Part shown: positions 6,530-13,916 of the stretch, in pieces
How the letters are laid out: every line of letters begins with the position of its first letter
How positions within the stretch are numbered: position 1 is the stretch's first letter
DNA from: a virus
Reading direction: 5' to 3' (one strand)
DNA length: 20,776 nt
IMG/VR virus record: IMGVR_UViG_3300007276_000394
Location: 1 to 20,776 of that record
The notes under the pieces: model-generated
Told to the model about the DNA's origin: nothing
What the model saw: the letters and a program-made list of their open reading frames with translations, nothing else
Databases searched by the model: none
Made by a program: the position numbers and the translations under genes

Positions 6530-6855
6530 AATGTATTGAAATATGCTTTAAATGTTCCTGTACTTGTATTTGATAACCAAGATATTCTAAAGAAAGTGGT
6601 TTTTGTGAATGAATCAAATTGAAAGAATTGGCTTAAATCTTTAAATATAAACCCTTCAACCTCCCAACTAACCCAGTTAATACCATCATTAGATAATTCA
6701 AAAGTTAGTAGTGGTTGTCCTGTTCCTGATACCCTTAATATTTGTAAATCCTTTGGTATTCCACTAAAGAAAGAGTTAACAAAAGTATCTGTAAAACCAT
6801 CAGAGGTTAAATCCAAATCATCTAAACCCCCTTGTTTTAAATATAATAAAGCCAT
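6526..6855 (-). CDS. Small beta-sandwich-like virion protein
   Basis: A 109-aa protein with alternating hydrophobic residues and aromatic-rich strands (LLTFELSNDGINWVSWEV, TFFRISWLSN, GTFKAYFN). It resembles a compact beta sandwich such as small tail, baseplate or decoration domains. There is no signal peptide or membrane segment. It is coupled by a four-base ATGA overlap to the 451-aa beta-helix-like gene, so the two products probably work together, perhaps as adaptor and spike. The gene starts 12 bases below a terminator hairpin and no clear promoter lies between, so its expression may depend on read-through. The exact role is unknown. Confidence 0.5.
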   Translation of the reverse strand: MALLYLKQGGLDDLDLTSDGFTDTFVNSFFSGIPKDLQILRVSGTGQPLLTFELSNDGINWVSWEVEGFIFKDLSQFFQFDSFTKTTFFRISWLSNTSTGTFKAYFNTL

Positions 6856-6866
6856 AGTTTTTAGTT

Positions 6867-6893
6867 AAAAAAAAGCCCCGAATTAACGAGGCT
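6867..6893 (-). terminator. Terminator/attenuator hairpin inside the structural gene run
   Basis: On the minus strand AGCCTCG (6887-6893) pairs with CGGGGCT (6874-6880), with one T-G wobble and a six-base loop, followed by eight T (6867-6874). It lies between the 59-aa gene and the 109-aa gene. Confidence 0.75.
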
Positions 6894-6900
6894 CTAAAAT

Positions 6901-7080
6901 TTATTTATCTTTTACTTCTTTTACTTTCTTTGGTTTTTTAACCGCAAAAGAATCATAGATTTTTTTAATGTTTGAACTTAGAATTTTACCTTTAAAGGCT
7001 TTTTCAAATTCTTCAAACGTTTTGGATTTCCAATACTCTACTGAAACACCAACATTTTTACCATTGTTTTTAACTATCAT
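6901..7080 (-). CDS. Small 59-aa basic protein following the tail tube gene
   Basis: An ORF from the ATG at 7080 to the TAA at 6901 encodes a 59-aa basic protein. It begins MIVKNNGKNVGVSVEYW, has a helical middle (KTFEEFEKAFKGK, KKIYDSFAV) and a lysine-rich tail (KKPKKVKEVKDK). The start is two bases after the stop of the tail tube gene, in the context TTTAATTATG, so it is in the same transcript. The terminator hairpin begins eight bases beyond its stop. I do not recognise a family. The position suggests a small structural or assembly factor. The uninterrupted frame, tight spacing and terminator after it support a real gene. Confidence 0.65.
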   Translation of the reverse strand: MIVKNNGKNVGVSVEYWKSKTFEEFEKAFKGKILSSNIKKIYDSFAVKKPKKVKEVKDK

Positions 7081-7082
7081 AA

Positions 7083-8039
7083 TTAAACAGGTGTTACAAT
7101 TTCAATTGTATTACTCTCAAATTGTTGATCAACAGCAGACAAAGGAACACCAGCAAATACTACGCTCAATGTTTCAGAAGGTGTTGATGGAATAGTTAAG
7201 GTATAAATGCCATCAGCTTCTACAATTGTAGTAGGAACGATATTATTTAACCCTGTATCTGTTACCGTCCAATCTTCTGGTGATGTGCTTACTTTACCTT
7301 CAATTGGAATGATTTCACCAAAGTAACCAAAGTCTTTAATAAGGAAAGAAAAAGAGATCTCTGTAGCTGTTGCTACTCCTGTTTCAGTTAATACTCCGTC
7401 AATAATACCGTTAATCTGTAATAAATTAACTTCAATAGAATCAGATGGAATAATTCTTAAATTACCCTCTTTTACTGATTTATCATATTGGAAAGATACC
7501 TCTATTCTTTGAGTTGCTGAACCTTCTACAGGGTCAATTTCAATAGCTTCAAAAGAACCTTTAGCAATTAAGATAGGAAACAATTCTAAACCATCTAAAG
7601 ACATTTCGCCTTTAAGAGAACCGTTTACATCAATCTCAAATTTACCCTCAAGAGAACAAGCCCCAGCATTCATTTTGTCAGCTATTACACCATCAACTTG
7701 TGGTAAAATACCTTTAAATTCTTTTACCCCTGTATCAACTTTAACTCTAGCACCACTAGAAAAATCTTCAAAAGTTGAATCAGTTCTACTTGGTTCTACA
7801 TTCTCGTATTTAGTCGGTGTAATGTACCAACGTTTTGAAGGGTCAGCTTCGTTTAATTTACCGTTAATGTAAGCATCAGTTAATTTACCGTCTGATAATT
7901 CAGAATATAAAATAGAGTTTCTATTTCCTTCTGAATCAAAAGCATTAACTGTGATATGCTTCTTTACTGTACCTAATAATCTAGGGCATGATAATACTCC
8001 TAAATTTTGTTGACCATCACCACATTTACAAAAGCTCAT
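7083..8039 (-). CDS. Probable major tail tube protein with C-terminal Ig-like domain
   Basis: A 318-aa beta-rich protein two genes below the major capsid gene region and after a tail-terminator-like gene, the usual place for the tail tube subunit. Residues about 20-235 look like a tube-type beta fold (strands such as GKFEIDVNG, EVSFQYDKS, ISFSFLIKDFGYFG). Residues about 240-318 look like an appended Ig-like or Big-type domain (WTVTDTGLNNI, GIYTLTIP, LSVVFAGVPLS), a common addition to tail tube proteins. An unusual feature is the N-terminus, MSFCKCGDGQQNLG then a further Cys, with cysteines at residues 4, 6 and 18. Alternative: another major tail or baseplate protein. Confidence 0.6.
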   Translation of the reverse strand: MSFCKCGDGQQNLGVLSCPRLLGTVKKHITVNAFDSEGNRNSILYSELSDGKLTDAYINGKLNEADPSKRWYITPTKYENVEPSRTDSTFEDFSSGARVKVDTGVKEFKGILPQVDGVIADKMNAGACSLEGKFEIDVNGSLKGEMSLDGLELFPILIAKGSFEAIEIDPVEGSATQRIEVSFQYDKSVKEGNLRIIPSDSIEVNLLQINGIIDGVLTETGVATATEISFSFLIKDFGYFGEIIPIEGKVSTSPEDWTVTDTGLNNIVPTTIVEADGIYTLTIPSTPSETLSVVFAGVPLSAVDQQFESNTIEIVTPV

Positions 8040-8050
8040 TTCTTTTTTAT

Positions 8051-8674
8051 TTAATTATTTATTATTATTCTATAACCATTAGCTAACAAAATGTTTCCAC
8101 CGTCAACTGTTTGTAAAAACCCTGTTTCGTCTATCACTAAACCACAACCATCAGCACAGCACCCATAAGCATAACTAACATCTATATCAACCCTAAAACA
8201 GTGAAAAGGCTGCATATCAGTATAAGTAATCTGTGATGTGTCAAACTCATTGTAAACATTATCAATACCTACCACTAAACTTGACACCGTACCATAAACA
8301 GATTTGTTAATAGCGTTTACTACTACCCTGTGAATTTCCTCGTCTCCTCTATGTTTTATAGCTGGTGCTACTTCATCAAGATTAACTTGAAAAACCATTG
8401 AAACAGTGGTATTAACTAAACGCCCATTATCAACAAAATCAGTAGAATCAGAGGTATAAAAGAAAGAACTATTAACCCTATCATCGTAAAAACATTCTTT
8501 ATAATCTCTAGTATCATAAATAAACGCTTCTGGGATAACTCCTCTTTCACTTTGTTGTTTAAACGCTCTGTGATAAGCCTCGTAATTTTCAAAGTTAAGC
8601 TCATTATAAACTAAATTGTTTATCTCGTTAATAACTAAATCAACACCTACAGGATTCTCTTTTAATGTTAACAT
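8051..8674 (-). CDS. Tail-terminator/neck-like virion protein
   Basis: A 207-aa protein between the post-capsid structural gene and the tail tube gene, where siphophages encode head-tail joining and tail terminator proteins. The middle (VNTTVSMVFQVNLDEV) and the segment MQPFHCFRVDIDVSYAY resemble the strand pattern of tail terminator folds, in which a late strand reads roughly 'rvdl.v.y'. A cysteine cluster GCCADGCG follows at about residues 170-177 and is unusual for this class. A 62-aa hydrophobic ORF in another frame at 8416-8604 is a shadow. No enzymatic motif is visible. Assignment is mostly positional. Confidence 0.45.
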   Translation of the reverse strand: MLTLKENPVGVDLVINEINNLVYNELNFENYEAYHRAFKQQSERGVIPEAFIYDTRDYKECFYDDRVNSSFFYTSDSTDFVDNGRLVNTTVSMVFQVNLDEVAPAIKHRGDEEIHRVVVNAINKSVYGTVSSLVVGIDNVYNEFDTSQITYTDMQPFHCFRVDIDVSYAYGCCADGCGLVIDETGFLQTVDGGNILLANGYRIIINN

Positions 8675-8676
8675 AA

Positions 8677-9744
8677 TTACATATCTGTGTAAACACTTAT
8701 TGAGCCTTGAAAATAACCATCTCTAAGACTTTCGATTTCCTTAGTAAGTCTTTTTACCTCACCTAACAACATAGGACGTAACCCAGCAATTTTAACAACA
8801 CCCTCACCTGTTTGACCGTCTATCTCTTGAAGCATTCTAACAACCATAGCCTCACCTAATCTTTGGTTTTTATTACTTCTGACAGATGCTAAATTGAAAC
8901 CAATCATTTTAATTTGCATATCTAATAAGATAGCTCTTGAAAATAATCGTTTATTATTTAGTATTAAATCAGTGTAATCTTCATAGACTGTAATATCAGG
9001 GTTTAAACCTGTAGCTAAACTGTTACCCTCTGTAGTGGTCAAATCAAATAAAGTATTAGTATTGTGGTCTTTTACAAAGATGTTTTCTATGTATAAATCA
9101 CAAATAATACTTTCAATATTTGAGTTATTATAATCTCTTTTAAAAGGTTGAACGGTTAAACCGTCTGTATTATATCCGTAGTAATATTCCCCTTTGTAAA
9201 GTCCATCTGTATCATCTAAAGTCCAATCTAATTCGATTACTTGATGATCAGAGACAATTGATACTACTTGACTAAATACAACCTCTTTTTTTTGAGAGTT
9301 AAATATCATTAATTCAATATCACCTGTACCATCAAAACTTAGAATATCTCTAGTAATAGAGAATGCTAAACTTTTAGTATCGTTAGGTGTTATTTTATAA
9401 CCAATGAATCCACTAGGTAAAGTTTCTGTATTTGTTTTGTTCTGAGCATAACGGTATAAAACTTGTCTATCAATATAGTCTGAATCACTAAACACAGCAC
9501 CACAAACACTAGATATAGAGCTTTCTTGTAACTCTTTTAAGTTAGCATTGAAATCTACGTCTGATATTTCTACATAGTCTTGATTATCCTTGTAAAGTTC
9601 TATTTTACAGTAAGGGTTGTCATCCACAAAATAGCCTGATGTACTGGCTAAATTAGCAGCATCCAAAATCTGATATAAAGGATTGTCAGAACCTCTCAGC
9701 CCGACAATCCCATATAAAGAATCTATTTTGTTTTTGTTAAACAT
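8677..9744 (-). CDS. Virion structural protein following the major capsid gene
   Basis: A 355-aa protein encoded one base after the major capsid stop, so it is translated from the same message. It begins with an N-terminal alpha/beta region, has a long beta-rich middle (GFIGYKITPNDTKSLAFSI, GDIELMIFNS, VIELDWTLDDTDGLY) and ends with a helical segment about residues 290-345 (MLLGEVKRLTKEIESLRDGYF) followed by a short strand. There is no signal peptide or enzyme motif. Position and composition suggest a head completion, connector or decoration protein. I do not recognise a named family. Confidence 0.5.
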   Translation of the reverse strand: MFNKNKIDSLYGIVGLRGSDNPLYQILDAANLASTSGYFVDDNPYCKIELYKDNQDYVEISDVDFNANLKELQESSISSVCGAVFSDSDYIDRQVLYRYAQNKTNTETLPSGFIGYKITPNDTKSLAFSITRDILSFDGTGDIELMIFNSQKKEVVFSQVVSIVSDHQVIELDWTLDDTDGLYKGEYYYGYNTDGLTVQPFKRDYNNSNIESIICDLYIENIFVKDHNTNTLFDLTTTEGNSLATGLNPDITVYEDYTDLILNNKRLFSRAILLDMQIKMIGFNLASVRSNKNQRLGEAMVVRMLQEIDGQTGEGVVKIAGLRPMLLGEVKRLTKEIESLRDGYFQGSISVYTDM

Positions 9745-9745
9745 C

Positions 9746-10774
9746 TTAAACTAAACCAAATGCTAATAAAGGTGTTTCAGTAGCGACACTCAATGGGGTA
9801 TGTGCTAATGCCTGATATAAGAACAATTCAGTCTCAATCTTAACATCTTGCAATTGACCACCAACACCAGTACCATCAACTCTCTCTTCGTAAGAATGTA
9901 GAGCTAAAGTAGTTCCATCAATCGGGTTAATCATGTTAGAATAAGTAGCTTCTTTAGTGTCTAATCCTTGTCTGTTTTGAACAGGTATCCAAGGCAAAGC
10001 ACCAACAGAACCTTGAGGTACTACAATCCAAAAACCTAAAGTAATAGGAGCAACTAACCCAGCAGCAGCAACATCCAATTTAGGGTCTAAAATAAAGTTA
10101 ACACCTCCAAATTGAAAAGAAGTATTAGTATTATTTGCAGCACCTTGAGCAGCTTGAAACAAAAATAGAGTCCAAGAAACAGAATCACAAACCACATCGT
10201 ACGGAGTACCTTGATAAGCGTTTGCGTCCATTGCTACCTTAGTGATTGAGATAGCTTGGTCACCGTTAGTGGATTTAACAATTTTAAATACATCATCAGT
10301 ACCATCAAAAGTACCATTAGCTACTGCAACATTAACACCAGAACGGTTAGCAAAAGTGTAAGCTGATGCTACTGTCTCCATACCTTCTGCAAAGTTGGCG
10401 ATAGTGTTCATCATTTTTGTTTGGTGCATTTCCTCCAATGTATAGATACTATTGTTAGCCTCTTTTACAGTAGATACAAATTTATCAGTATGAGCAGCCC
10501 AAGTAGGAACTAATACCGCTGAATCTCCTTGTGCGCCTGTGTGATCGTGTGAAATTGCAGAACCTAAAGCACGTTGTGTACGTGTTGCGTAGTTCATTTC
10601 TATTACTCTAGCAGGGTCTGTTTTTGCTGATTGATAATCAGGGAACATAAAAGAAGTATTTTTTAGATACAACTTGTAAACCTCTGGTGAACGAAATCTA
10701 AGCTCATTTCCTTGGAAAGAACCGTCTAGCTTTAATTGAGCCTTTGCCCAATCAGCCGTAGTAAAATTAGCCAT
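9746..10774 (-). CDS. Major capsid protein (HK97-fold type)
   Basis: A 342-aa protein of typical major capsid length following the scaffold-like gene. Features fitting an HK97 fold are: an N-terminal arm (TTADWAKAQLKLDGSFQGNE), a basic stretch with RTQRALG, a long spine-like helix around residues 110-145 (YTLEEMHQTKMMNTIANFAEGM), and later beta strands with a PYDVVCDSVSWTLF segment typical of the A-domain region. The C-terminal part (KIETELFLYQALAHTPLS) resembles the closing segment of such capsids. It is the first gene behind its own promoter and has a leader of roughly 75 bases, which fits the high expression a capsid subunit requires. Family placement is by eye from order and pattern. Confidence 0.82.
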   Translation of the reverse strand: MANFTTADWAKAQLKLDGSFQGNELRFRSPEVYKLYLKNTSFMFPDYQSAKTDPARVIEMNYATRTQRALGSAISHDHTGAQGDSAVLVPTWAAHTDKFVSTVKEANNSIYTLEEMHQTKMMNTIANFAEGMETVASAYTFANRSGVNVAVANGTFDGTDDVFKIVKSTNGDQAISITKVAMDANAYQGTPYDVVCDSVSWTLFLFQAAQGAANNTNTSFQFGGVNFILDPKLDVAAAGLVAPITLGFWIVVPQGSVGALPWIPVQNRQGLDTKEATYSNMINPIDGTTLALHSYEERVDGTGVGGQLQDVKIETELFLYQALAHTPLSVATETPLLAFGLV

Positions 10775-10857
10775 TATATTATATTTAGTTATTATTTATT
10801 AAGATAACATAAATACAATTTATGCTTATTAGATATGAGAGCCACAGACTCTATACA
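10775..10857 (-). promoter_or_regulatory. Structured 5' leader of the major capsid message
   Basis: The predicted leader starts near 10850. At its 5' end AGAG (10849-10852 on the minus strand) can pair with CTCT (10838-10841) around a seven-base loop. A second small hairpin, CATAAA/TTTATG (10808-10824), follows, and then an AT-rich unstructured run to the ATG. These stems are short. They could stabilise the message or be incidental. Confidence 0.35.
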
Positions 10858-10888
10858 CAAAAATACTAAAAAAACTATAAAATACCAA
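10858..10888 (-). promoter_or_regulatory. Promoter of the major capsid gene (TTG-N20-TATTTTTG)
   Basis: Minus-strand TATTTTTG (10858-10865) is an exact match to the Bacteroidota -7 consensus TAnnTTTG, and TTG at 10888-10886 lies 20 bases upstream. It sits just after the terminator at 10905-10939, so the capsid gene and those behind it form a separate transcription unit. Confidence 0.72.
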
Positions 10889-10904
10889 TTTAATTATTAG
10901 GCAT

Positions 10905-10939
10905 AAAAAAAGGGCTTACCAAATTAATGATAAACCCTT
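10905..10939 (-). terminator. Rho-independent terminator after the scaffold-like gene
   Basis: On the minus strand AAGGGTTTA (10931-10939) pairs with TAAGCCCTT (10910-10918), nine pairs with one T-G wobble, followed by seven T (10905-10911). It begins 17 bases beyond the scaffold-like stop codon and insulates the capsid promoter. Confidence 0.82.
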
Positions 10940-10956
10940 ACACTAAACAAACATCT

Positions 10957-11793
10957 TTAAGATAAGTCTAGTATACCTGTGCTTTGTAACCTTTGAGCTT
11001 CTGCTTTAAATTCAGCGGATGAAGGTGAATTACCTATACTAGATTGTTGTTTAACAAAATCATCAAACTTTATTTTCCCTCCTTCTCCGTTAGAGTCTCC
11101 ACCACCAGCACCACCGCTGACAGGTTTTAAGTATTGAGGGTTATTTTCAAAGAATGATTTAACAATATTATCACCACTTATAACACTTCTGTCACCGTCT
11201 TTAATTGGTTGACCGTCCTTACCATATCCAAATGAATTACCGTTATCATCAATATCTAAGCTAATCTGACTAGATACAATTGTAAGAATATCAGATTTTG
11301 GTAATATTGTGTTTTCTGGTATGTTATTCATCAACACACTAGATAGGGTTTGATTCTTTTTGTAAGTGTTAAATTCACCTTTAGCCGCTTCTATCTCTGA
11401 ATCTTTAGCTAATAAATTACCTCTAAGAGTTTCTAAATCTGTTGTAAGTTCTTTTATCTTACCATCAGGAGCTTTTCCAGCTTCTTCTAATGCTGTTTTA
11501 GTGGATAAACCAATAAACTCATTAATAGCACTTACAGACTTATCTAGGTTTTTGTGTAGTCCTTTACCTTCTGTTTCTAACCCTAAAGCATTTAAGACTT
11601 CTTTACGTCCTATTTCAACTTTATAATCACCTACCTCTTTTTTTAGATTGTCCTCATAAAGCGTTTGGTTTTCTGTTGATCTTATAACTAAATCATCTGA
11701 CTTAATATCAAATGACTCCTGTTTATCTTCAATAGCTTTGTTAAACGCTTCTAAGTCTAAATCTACTGTATTACCGTTAATATTTAATTGCAT
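10957..11793 (-). CDS. Capsid scaffold-like protein
   Basis: A 278-aa protein with the arrangement of phage scaffold proteins: an N-terminal part that may contact the portal or capsid, a charged coiled coil in the middle (about residues 105-150, KELTTDLETLRGNLLAKDSE), then NIPENTILPKSD, FFENNPQYLK, a glycine-rich linker around residues 225-238 (SGGAGGGDSNGEGG) and a short helical C-terminus. It lies directly upstream of the major capsid gene but is separated from it by a terminator and a new promoter, consistent with the two being made in different amounts. No maturation protease was seen in the window, so scaffold removal may not need a dedicated enzyme encoded here. Confidence 0.68.
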   Translation of the reverse strand: MQLNINGNTVDLDLEAFNKAIEDKQESFDIKSDDLVIRSTENQTLYEDNLKKEVGDYKVEIGRKEVLNALGLETEGKGLHKNLDKSVSAINEFIGLSTKTALEEAGKAPDGKIKELTTDLETLRGNLLAKDSEIEAAKGEFNTYKKNQTLSSVLMNNIPENTILPKSDILTIVSSQISLDIDDNGNSFGYGKDGQPIKDGDRSVISGDNIVKSFFENNPQYLKPVSGGAGGGDSNGEGGKIKFDDFVKQQSSIGNSPSSAEFKAEAQRLQSTGILDLS

Positions 11794-11818
11794 AAGTTTG
11801 TTTGTTTAGTGTTTGTTC

Positions 11819-12274
11819 TTATTTCTTTTGAGCTTCTTTAATCTTTGCTTCTATCTTTTTTCTATCATCACCTTTTCCAACACGAATACCTAAATCATTT
11901 TCTTTAATGATAGTTTTTAAATCCTCTAAAGTATCAATTTCTTTTTCCTCAACCTTTGCTGGTGCATTAATATTACCCAATGCTTTTACCATTGCAGCGG
12001 CTAATTTATCTTCTGATGTTTCTGTTTTTATTTGTGACTGTTCCAATTTATAAGCCTGTCTTTTTTCGTCTAATCTATCTGTTTCCTCTTCATCAAAAAC
12101 ATAAATTTCATTATTATCATTGATGTTTCTACCCTCAGCCCACGACCTAACAACTAGTTTAGAACCTGTAGACTCTTTTCTTCCTTCTTTGTTGTATGTA
12201 CCATTTGCAGCAGATGTTAATTCTTTTAGCTCAAATCTCTCAGCCCATACTAAATAACTTGTTCCTGTACTCAT
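11819..12274 (-). CDS. 151-aa protein with C-terminal SAP/HeH-like helices, between portal and scaffold
   Basis: A 151-aa protein. The N-terminal half is short strands with basic and polar residues (TSYLVWAERFEL, GSKLVVRSWAEG). Residues about 70-110 form a charged helix. The last 38 residues (DTLEDLKTIIKENDLGIRVGKGD, then a KKIEAKIKEA helix) have the helix-extension-helix look of SAP, HeH or Rho-N-like modules, small nucleic-acid-binding or structural units often found at the ends of phage head proteins. It lies in the packaging/head module with short gaps on both sides. A minor capsid or DNA-contacting role is possible. No family is claimed. Confidence 0.5.
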   Translation of the reverse strand: MSTGTSYLVWAERFELKELTSAANGTYNKEGRKESTGSKLVVRSWAEGRNINDNNEIYVFDEEETDRLDEKRQAYKLEQSQIKTETSEDKLAAAMVKALGNINAPAKVEEKEIDTLEDLKTIIKENDLGIRVGKGDDRKKIEAKIKEAQKK

Positions 12275-12284
12275 AATCTTTTAT

Positions 12285-13895
12285 TTAATTGTTTGTTTGT
12301 GTTTCTGTTTCTTTTGGTATTCCTAAATTAGACGCTTCAAAGAAAGTATTAAACTCTTTTATCAATACATCTACTTCTTTATCTGTGTCGGCTTGTTCCC
12401 AAAACGTTACAAAGATAACCTTTTTAGCTGCTTCACGACTACCAAATATTTCATTAACTTGATTTATATCTTGGTGAACGTACGGCTCTACAACCCTTTT
12501 CTTTTGTGCTACCTTTAACGCTTGTGGGTTGTTCTGATTCTTTACTAGAATAACCTCATCTAAAGCCTTATCTAAAATAGTTACGTTATCACCTTCTTGT
12601 CTTGATTTAGAATAACGCTCAATTATAGCGTCTTGACTTTCAATAATAAACCTATAACCATAAGCAAAGTAAAACTGATTATCTAATACTTCACCGTTAT
12701 TTATCCAAGATTGAACATAAATACTTAATTGATTATGCACCCATTCAACCAATTTAGAGTAGGTGTTTAATCTGTTTTCTACTGGTTGAATATCAATAAA
12801 TCTACCTGTAGCCGTCTCATTTCCACCGTCTGAAATTCTTTTAGTACCCCAAACAGTAGCATCAATTTTATCCTCTTGTTTCTCTAAAGTATTCTCTGAA
12901 ATAGTTATATATTCAAAGTCAGGTGAAACGTGTCCAGACATAGCTGGTAATATTGGGTCGTCCTCTCTTGGTGTTTCTAATACATTTACATCTGTAACGT
13001 CTCTAGTTTTACCACCACATGAACCACAATCACCATCACCTACTTTACCTGTACCGTGACAAGTTCTACAAGTCTTTTCGTATCTCCATCTATCAGGGAA
13101 CCCACATTGTACATCGTAGATAGTATAAACAGATTTCTTTTGAGCGTATGTTTCAGCTAGTGCAACAACAGGGAAAAGATTTGAAATTCTTATTTCACTA
13201 CCTGTTTTTTGATTACTAGATAAAATAACAGAAGGAACTACACCAAATGGATGATCAAAAGTACCCTCTTCATTAGGGTAAAAAGTGTCACCGTCTTGAA
13301 TTAAAGAATACTCTTTTTTATCATCAACAACCCTCCATTTTTTTAATGGTCTGTTATTTACTGTAATATCAGTAGGCTCAAAGATAATGTATTCACATAA
13401 TTGACCGTCTGACTTATAAACTCTAATATCATTAATAGATTTATAAGTAGGGTAAATATCTTTATCCTCTACATATTCAGTAAATATTAACCCATTAGGG
13501 TCAACATCAGCTAAGATAAAAAAGTAGTCCTGTAAGTATTGATTTAAACTTTTTTGTCCTTTGTAGTTTTTAATAGCCTTAAGATATTTATCTTTTACTA
13601 CATCAGATGTAAAATCATCACTTACACTACCTCCACTAGCTCTAAAAACATTATCTCTAGGAGCGTAAACACGGCTAAATAAATCCCTAACATCTTTAGA
13701 GTATTTCTTTCGTGCTACCTCTCTATCTGCTGACTCAATCTTTTCAAATTTCTTAATAAGAAGCTCTGTAAAGTTTTCACCTGTTACTAATGCTTTTAGT
13801 TCTTTATGTTCTTTCCTAGCGTCCATCACCCACTGAGGGGCTTTTGGATAGCTTTTTATTTTCTCTATTACACTCTGTTCGTCTTGAAAAACCAT
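12285..13895 (-). CDS. Portal protein with embedded DnaJ-like cysteine module
   Basis: A 536-aa protein encoded between the large terminase and the scaffold-like gene, the standard portal position and a typical portal length. The sequence has alpha-helical wing-like parts and the recurring features of phage portals (GFPDRW, VWGTKRISDGGNETATGRFID then a long helix about residues 372-400, EWVHNQLSIYVQSWI). A striking insertion at residues 276-296 carries C-x2-C-HGTG, ten residues, C-x2-C-GG, resembling one half of the DnaJ zinc finger. It likely binds one zinc ion and may form a clip or wing decoration. A TATATTTG box lies just upstream, overlapping the terminase end, but without a -33 element. 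The start is chosen at the first ATG after the terminase stop. Confidence 0.82.
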   Translation of the reverse strand: MVFQDEQSVIEKIKSYPKAPQWVMDARKEHKELKALVTGENFTELLIKKFEKIESADREVARKKYSKDVRDLFSRVYAPRDNVFRASGGSVSDDFTSDVVKDKYLKAIKNYKGQKSLNQYLQDYFFILADVDPNGLIFTEYVEDKDIYPTYKSINDIRVYKSDGQLCEYIIFEPTDITVNNRPLKKWRVVDDKKEYSLIQDGDTFYPNEEGTFDHPFGVVPSVILSSNQKTGSEIRISNLFPVVALAETYAQKKSVYTIYDVQCGFPDRWRYEKTCRTCHGTGKVGDGDCGSCGGKTRDVTDVNVLETPREDDPILPAMSGHVSPDFEYITISENTLEKQEDKIDATVWGTKRISDGGNETATGRFIDIQPVENRLNTYSKLVEWVHNQLSIYVQSWINNGEVLDNQFYFAYGYRFIIESQDAIIERYSKSRQEGDNVTILDKALDEVILVKNQNNPQALKVAQKKRVVEPYVHQDINQVNEIFGSREAAKKVIFVTFWEQADTDKEVDVLIKEFNTFFEASNLGIPKETETQTNN

Positions 13896-13916
13896 ATTTT
13901 ACAAATATAACTATTT

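Noticed and set aside
8416-8604. 62-aa minus-strand ORF with a hydrophobic C-terminus that could look like a small membrane protein
   Set aside because: It is fully inside the 207-aa virion gene in another frame, without its own spacing or signals.
12995-13087. A DnaJ-like chaperone gene
   Set aside because: Only a single CxxCxGxG pair is present and it is in frame within the portal-length protein; there is no J domain.
13899-13906. TATATTTG exact -7 match just upstream of the portal gene
   Set aside because: No TTG at 19-20 bases upstream, and TAnnTTTG matches are frequent by chance in DNA this AT-rich; mentioned only under the portal gene.
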